This document shows positions 7,535 through 10,049 of a stretch of DNA of 10,049 nt, piece by piece (within the stretch, counting starts at the first letter, position 1; each line of letters begins with the position of its first letter). Under the pieces are notes generated by a model. The model made no database searches. It was not told the origin of the DNA and worked only from the letters and a program-made list of their open reading frames with translations. The stretch lies in the NCBI GenBank assembly GCA_945867875.1, contig CAMBJF010000075.1, positions 1 to 10,049 of the forward strand, in the 5' to 3' direction. The stretch is from an uncultured Ruminococcus sp. (lineage in GTDB: Bacteria > Bacillota > Clostridia > Oscillospirales > Ruminococcaceae). A program made the translations under genes and the position numbers.

Positions 7535-8986
7535 TTAGTGTTCCTTAATAACTCTTATCTTTTCGATGTTCATATCCTCAGTACCCGTCATAAAGCAGCC
7601 ACGCTTCTTGGAATAGTCGATGTTTTCGAGAATTTCGGGGGTGAGCAGCTCGCCGGGGGCGATAATGGGTATTCCGGGAGGATAGCACATTACAAATTCA
7701 CAGGATATCCGTCCTGCGCTTTCCATAATTGGCAGGACCTCCTGCTCGCCGTAAAAGGCTTCCTTGGGGGACATAACTATCTGAGGATTTATGTATTCGT
7801 GGTCGATGTGCCCTGCGCTGTCCTTGCCGAAACGTCTTTTTATTTCCGAAAGAGCGGAAACAAGACGTTCAATGTCTTTCCAGCGGTCGCCCGGGGAGAT
7901 TATGGCAAGCACATTTCCGATATCGCCAAGCTCCATCTGAATGTCATAGCTGTCACGGAGACGGTCATATACCTCAATTCCCGCAAGACCGATATCACGG
8001 GTATAAACGGACAGCTTTGTCTTGTCAAAAGCGAAGATGTCATCGCCGTTCACAAGCTCGTCCGAATATGCATAATAGCCGCCTATCTTGTTTACCTCTT
8101 CCCTCGCATATTCCGCAGACTTGATTATCTGAGCGCAAAGCTCCTTGCCCTGTGTAGCGTAATATTTTCTTGCAATGTCGAGAGATGAAAGCAGGAGATA
8201 TGAGCCGCTTGTGGTCTGGGTCAGGTTGATTATGGCTCTGACGTGACCCTCGGTGAGGTCGGCGTTTTTGCCGACAAGGAGAAAGCTGCTCTGAGTGAGG
8301 GAGCCGCCTGTTTTGTGCATTGACACCGCAGCCATATCAGCTCCCGCAGCCATTGCGGATATGGGCATATTTTCACCGAAATAAAGGTGAGTTCCGTGAG
8401 CCTCGTCAGCAAGGACTTTCATTCCGTGGGAATGGGCAAGCTTTACGATGCTTTTAAGGTCGGAGCATATGCCGTAATAGGTGGGGTTATTGACGAAAAC
8501 CGCCTTTGCGTCGGGATTTTCCAGTATCGCTTTTTCAACGTCCCTGACGCTCATTCCAAGAGGAATGCCGAGCCTTTTGTTAACTCCGGGATTAACGTAA
8601 ACAGGCTTTACGCCGCTTATTATCATTGCATTTATGGCGCTTCGGTGGACGTTTCGGGGAATTATTATCTTGTCCCCCTCCTTGCAGACCGAAAGCACCA
8701 TTGACTGCACCGATGATGTCGTTCCGTTCACCATAAAAAAGCAGAGACCTGCGCCGAAGGCTTCGGCTGCAAGCTGCTCTGCTTCTCTGATAACAGAAAC
8801 GGGGTGGCAGAGATTGTCAAGGGGCTTCATAGAGTTTACGTCTACGTTCATACAGGTCTGCCCGAGAAAATCGGTGAGCATAGGGTTGCCTTTGCCGTGC
8901 TTGTGTCCCGGCACGTCAAAGGGAACTACCCTTGCTTCGTTATATCTGTTAAGAGCTTCGTAAATAGGCGCTCTGTTCTGATCCAT
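7535..8986 (-). CDS. speA: Arginine decarboxylase, PLP-dependent Orn/Lys/Arg decarboxylase family
   Basis: A 483-residue fold-type-I PLP enzyme of the Bacillus SpeA type, unrelated to the long alanine-racemase-fold SpeA of E. coli. Seen in order: VPFDVPGHKHGKGNPM (21-36); MVNGTTSSVQS (85-95), the phosphate-cup region; DEAHGTH (194-200), with the cofactor-contacting Asp and His; and SMHKTGGSLTQSSFLL (222-237), where K225 should form the PLP Schiff base. The C-terminal small domain carries YPPGIPIIAPGE (435-446). Family members decarboxylate arginine, lysine or ornithine; arginine is inferred because the operon also carries agmatinase, which needs agmatine. The start is supported by AAGGAG 10 bases upstream. 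It lies 29 bases after speD and 17 before speE. Confidence 0.92.
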   Translation of the reverse strand: MDQNRAPIYEALNRYNEARVVPFDVPGHKHGKGNPMLTDFLGQTCMNVDVNSMKPLDNLCHPVSVIREAEQLAAEAFGAGLCFFMVNGTTSSVQSMVLSVCKEGDKIIIPRNVHRSAINAMIISGVKPVYVNPGVNKRLGIPLGMSVRDVEKAILENPDAKAVFVNNPTYYGICSDLKSIVKLAHSHGMKVLADEAHGTHLYFGENMPISAMAAGADMAAVSMHKTGGSLTQSSFLLVGKNADLTEGHVRAIINLTQTTSGSYLLLSSLDIARKYYATQGKELCAQIIKSAEYAREEVNKIGGYYAYSDELVNGDDIFAFDKTKLSVYTRDIGLAGIEVYDRLRDSYDIQMELGDIGNVLAIISPGDRWKDIERLVSALSEIKRRFGKDSAGHIDHEYINPQIVMSPKEAFYGEQEVLPIMESAGRISCEFVMCYPPGIPIIAPGELLTPEILENIDYSKKRGCFMTGTEDMNIEKIRVIKEH

Positions 8987-9015
8987 TTTACCAACACTCC
9001 TTACACAAAAAAATA

Positions 9016-9822
9016 TCAGAAGATGTTCATTCCGCTGAATATCTCGATCATCTCACGCCTGAGAAGATCGTTTATCTCAAGTCTGCGCTTGGGTGCAAGC
9101 TCGTAGGTGTCGGTATTGAAAAGGTAATTTTGAAGAAAAATTTCCTTTATCATCATCTTTGTGTGGAAGATGTTCGCCTGATAAACGTTGATGTCGATGG
9201 CATCGTAGCGTTCAAGAGTCTCTTTGGCGATGTAGTCCTGGATAGAGGTGATGTCGTGGTCGATAAAGAGCTTCTTGCCCTTTTCGTCACGGGTAAATCC
9301 TCTGACCCTGTAATCTATGGTGATGATGTCCGAATCAAAGCTGCCGATAAGGTAATCGAGAGATTTAAGAGGGGTAATCTCTCCGCAGGTGGAAACGTCA
9401 ATGTCCACTCTGAACGTGGTTATGGCATTATCGGGGTGAAATTCGGGATAGGTGTGAACGGTAAGATGGCTCTTGTCAAGATGACCCGCAATGTCCTGCT
9501 TCTGGGGAACGCCCCTCATATTGCAGGATTCGTCCATATCCTCACGGGAAATATGCTCCTCGGAGATAAGGAGAGTCACCGACGCACCCTGAGGCTCATA
9601 ATCCTGCTTGGAAATGTTCAGCACGTGAGCGCCGATAGCCTCCGTTACGTCGCAGAGTATCTTGGTAAGGCGGTCTGAGTTATACTGCTCGTCGATATAT
9701 TTGATATAGTCCTGCTGTTCCCTCTGGCTCTTTGCATAGCAGATATCATATATATTGAAGCTTAAAGTTTTCGTAAGGTTATTAAAACCGTAAAGCTTGA
9801 GCTTATCGTTCAACCCTAACAT
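9016..9822 (-). CDS. speD: S-adenosylmethionine decarboxylase proenzyme (E. coli-type)
   Basis: A 268-residue pyruvoyl-dependent enzyme that makes decarboxylated AdoMet, the aminopropyl donor for SpeE. The protein aligns by eye along its whole length with E. coli SpeD: KLKLYGFNNLTKTLSFNIYD near the start, RQ/KQDYEPQGASVT, then HLDKSH (114-119), TIDYRVRGFTRD and VYQANIFHTKM. Self-cleavage is expected between K117 and S118, with Ser becoming the pyruvoyl group. This is the long class, not the short Bacillus form of about 125 residues. The open frame extends 31 codons further upstream to 9915. The start at 9822 is chosen because GAAAGGAACGTG precedes it, homology begins there, and the upstream ATG codons fall at the transcription start or lack a ribosome site. 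It is the first gene of the operon. Confidence 0.95.
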   Translation of the reverse strand: MLGLNDKLKLYGFNNLTKTLSFNIYDICYAKSQREQQDYIKYIDEQYNSDRLTKILCDVTEAIGAHVLNISKQDYEPQGASVTLLISEEHISREDMDESCNMRGVPQKQDIAGHLDKSHLTVHTYPEFHPDNAITTFRVDIDVSTCGEITPLKSLDYLIGSFDSDIITIDYRVRGFTRDEKGKKLFIDHDITSIQDYIAKETLERYDAIDINVYQANIFHTKMMIKEIFLQNYLFNTDTYELAPKRRLEINDLLRREMIEIFSGMNIF

Positions 9823-9827
9823 CACGT

Positions 9828-9833
9828 TCCTTT
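9828..9833 (-). promoter_or_regulatory. Ribosome binding site of speD
   Basis: AAAGGA on the minus strand lies 5 bases before the ATG at 9822 and decides the start among several in-frame ATGs. It is partly contained in a small TTCC/GGAA inverted repeat that could mask it. The same GAAAGGAACGT block precedes the Nudix gene. Confidence 0.7.
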
Positions 9834-9843
9834 CGGGAATATG

Positions 9844-9860
9844 CTCCGCATTTCGCAGAG
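9844..9860 (-). promoter_or_regulatory. Leader hairpin just upstream of the speD ribosome site
   Basis: On the minus strand CTCTGC and GCGGAG pair (six base pairs, one G-U) around the loop GAAAT. The hairpin ends about 21 bases before the speD start codon. It may be a leader control element or simply a stable fold; nothing in the sequence ties it to a known riboswitch class. Confidence 0.35.
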
Positions 9861-9874
9861 ACATTTTTTTAAAA

Positions 9875-9906
9875 TAAAAAAGCCGTATAACAGCTGTCTG
9901 TACGCT
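9875..9906 (-). terminator. Possible leader attenuator of the polyamine operon
   Basis: On the minus strand AGCGTACAG pairs with CTG-TTA-TAC-G-GCT around an ACAG loop. The imperfect stem has nine pairs and two bulges, and is followed at once by TTTTTT, A, TTTT. The shape is that of a weak intrinsic terminator inside the leader, a few bases after the predicted transcription start. The bulges make this uncertain. Confidence 0.3.
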
Positions 9907-9920
9907 ATTACACATTATAT

Positions 9921-9949
9921 ATAATAACCTTTATCACGACAAAAGTCAA
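9921..9949 (-). promoter_or_regulatory. Sigma-A-type promoter of the speD operon
   Basis: On the minus strand a -35 box TTGACT (9949-9944) and a -10 box TATTAT (9926-9921) are spaced by 17 bases in an AT-rich setting. A second overlapping TATAAT-like hexamer lies a few bases further downstream. Transcription should start near 9914, giving a leader of about 90 bases before speD. This is the only strong promoter I see for the eight minus-strand genes. Confidence 0.75.
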
Positions 9950-9982
9950 GCAAATTGCAAAAAAAGTTTCAAAGCATTTACA

Positions 9983-9998
9983 TTGTCACCTGTGATAA
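9983..9998. promoter_or_regulatory. Possible operator palindrome upstream of the speD promoter
   Basis: TTGTCACCTGTGATAA is an inverted repeat of the form TTNTCAC-N2-GTGANAA, centred about 40 bases upstream of the -35 box. Position and symmetry fit a binding site for a dimeric transcription factor. No regulator gene is in the window and the site is close to the contig end, so the assignment is tentative. Confidence 0.3.
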
Positions 9999-10004
9999 TA
10001 AAAC

Positions 10005-10049
10005 CTGTCTCTTATACACATCTCCGAGCCCACGAGACGCTACGCTATC
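10005..10049. other. Illumina Nextera adapter read-through (non-genomic)
   Basis: Bases 10005-10023 are the 19-base Tn5 mosaic end CTGTCTCTTATACACATCT. Bases 10024-10038 are CCGAGCCCACGAGAC, the read-2 side of the Nextera adapter. Bases 10039-10046 are GCTACGCT, the i7 index known as N709, and the final ATC is the beginning of the P7 flow-cell sequence. The order and spacing are exactly those of a library construct, so this is untrimmed sequencing adapter at a contig end. Confidence 0.98.

Noticed and set aside
7538..8188. A 216-codon plus-strand open frame antisense to speA
   Set aside because: It lies entirely inside speA, has no recognisable motif, and is explained by the codon bias of the real gene on the other strand. 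The same applies to the plus-strand frames at 2283-2732, 2910-3389, 6831-7304 and 9130-9678.
9823..9915. A 31-residue N-terminal extension of SpeD
   Set aside because: The upstream ATG coincides with the predicted transcription start, the next in-frame ATG (9864) lacks a Shine-Dalgarno, and the extension overlaps leader structures. Homology with SpeD begins only after 9822.
10005..10023. A Tn5-type transposon mosaic end at the right edge
   Set aside because: It is followed directly by the Nextera read-2 adapter and an index sequence, so it comes from library preparation and not from a resident transposon.

Overview
The window looks like chromosomal DNA from a Gram-positive anaerobe of the Clostridia, most likely a Ruminococcus/Oscillospiraceae-type gut or rumen bacterium. 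This is inferred from moderate GC, strong AAAGGA/GGAGG ribosome sites, consensus TTGACx/TATAAT promoters, and the style of the encoded proteins. I recognised no tRNA, rRNA, CRISPR array or insertion sequence. The last 45 bases are not genomic: they match the Illumina Nextera read-2 adapter with an index, so the genomic part ends at about base 10004 at the edge of an assembled contig.

Layout. Bases 3-266 (+) hold the C-terminal end of a sodium:alanine (AGCS) symporter. A clear promoter then drives glmS (360-2198, +), which encodes glucosamine-6-phosphate synthase. A strong hairpin with A/T tracts on both sides (2207-2249) closes glmS and also the converging minus-strand operon. All remaining genes are on the minus strand and probably form one transcription unit of about 7.6 kb. 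It starts from a promoter at 9921-9949 and reads speD, speA, speE, speB, a CLC anion transporter, a nitroreductase, a Nudix hydrolase and prfB. Gaps are 53 bases or less and several genes overlap.

How the genes work together. The first four genes of the operon encode a complete route from arginine to spermidine. SpeA makes agmatine, SpeB converts it to putrescine plus urea, SpeD makes decarboxylated S-adenosylmethionine, and SpeE joins the aminopropyl group to putrescine. The CLC gene is coupled to speB by a TGATG stop/start overlap. Its selectivity-region residues resemble the fluoride/proton antiporter (CLC-F) branch more than classical chloride transporters. The nitroreductase, Nudix hydrolase and release factor 2 look like housekeeping or stress genes carried at the operon's distal end.

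The window is mostly ordinary core-genome sequence, and I see no convincing undescribed multi-gene system. The points most worth a second look are the CLC-F-like transporter inside a polyamine operon, the structured leader and palindrome upstream of speD, prfB without the usual programmed frameshift, glmS without room for its ribozyme, and the adapter at the end.
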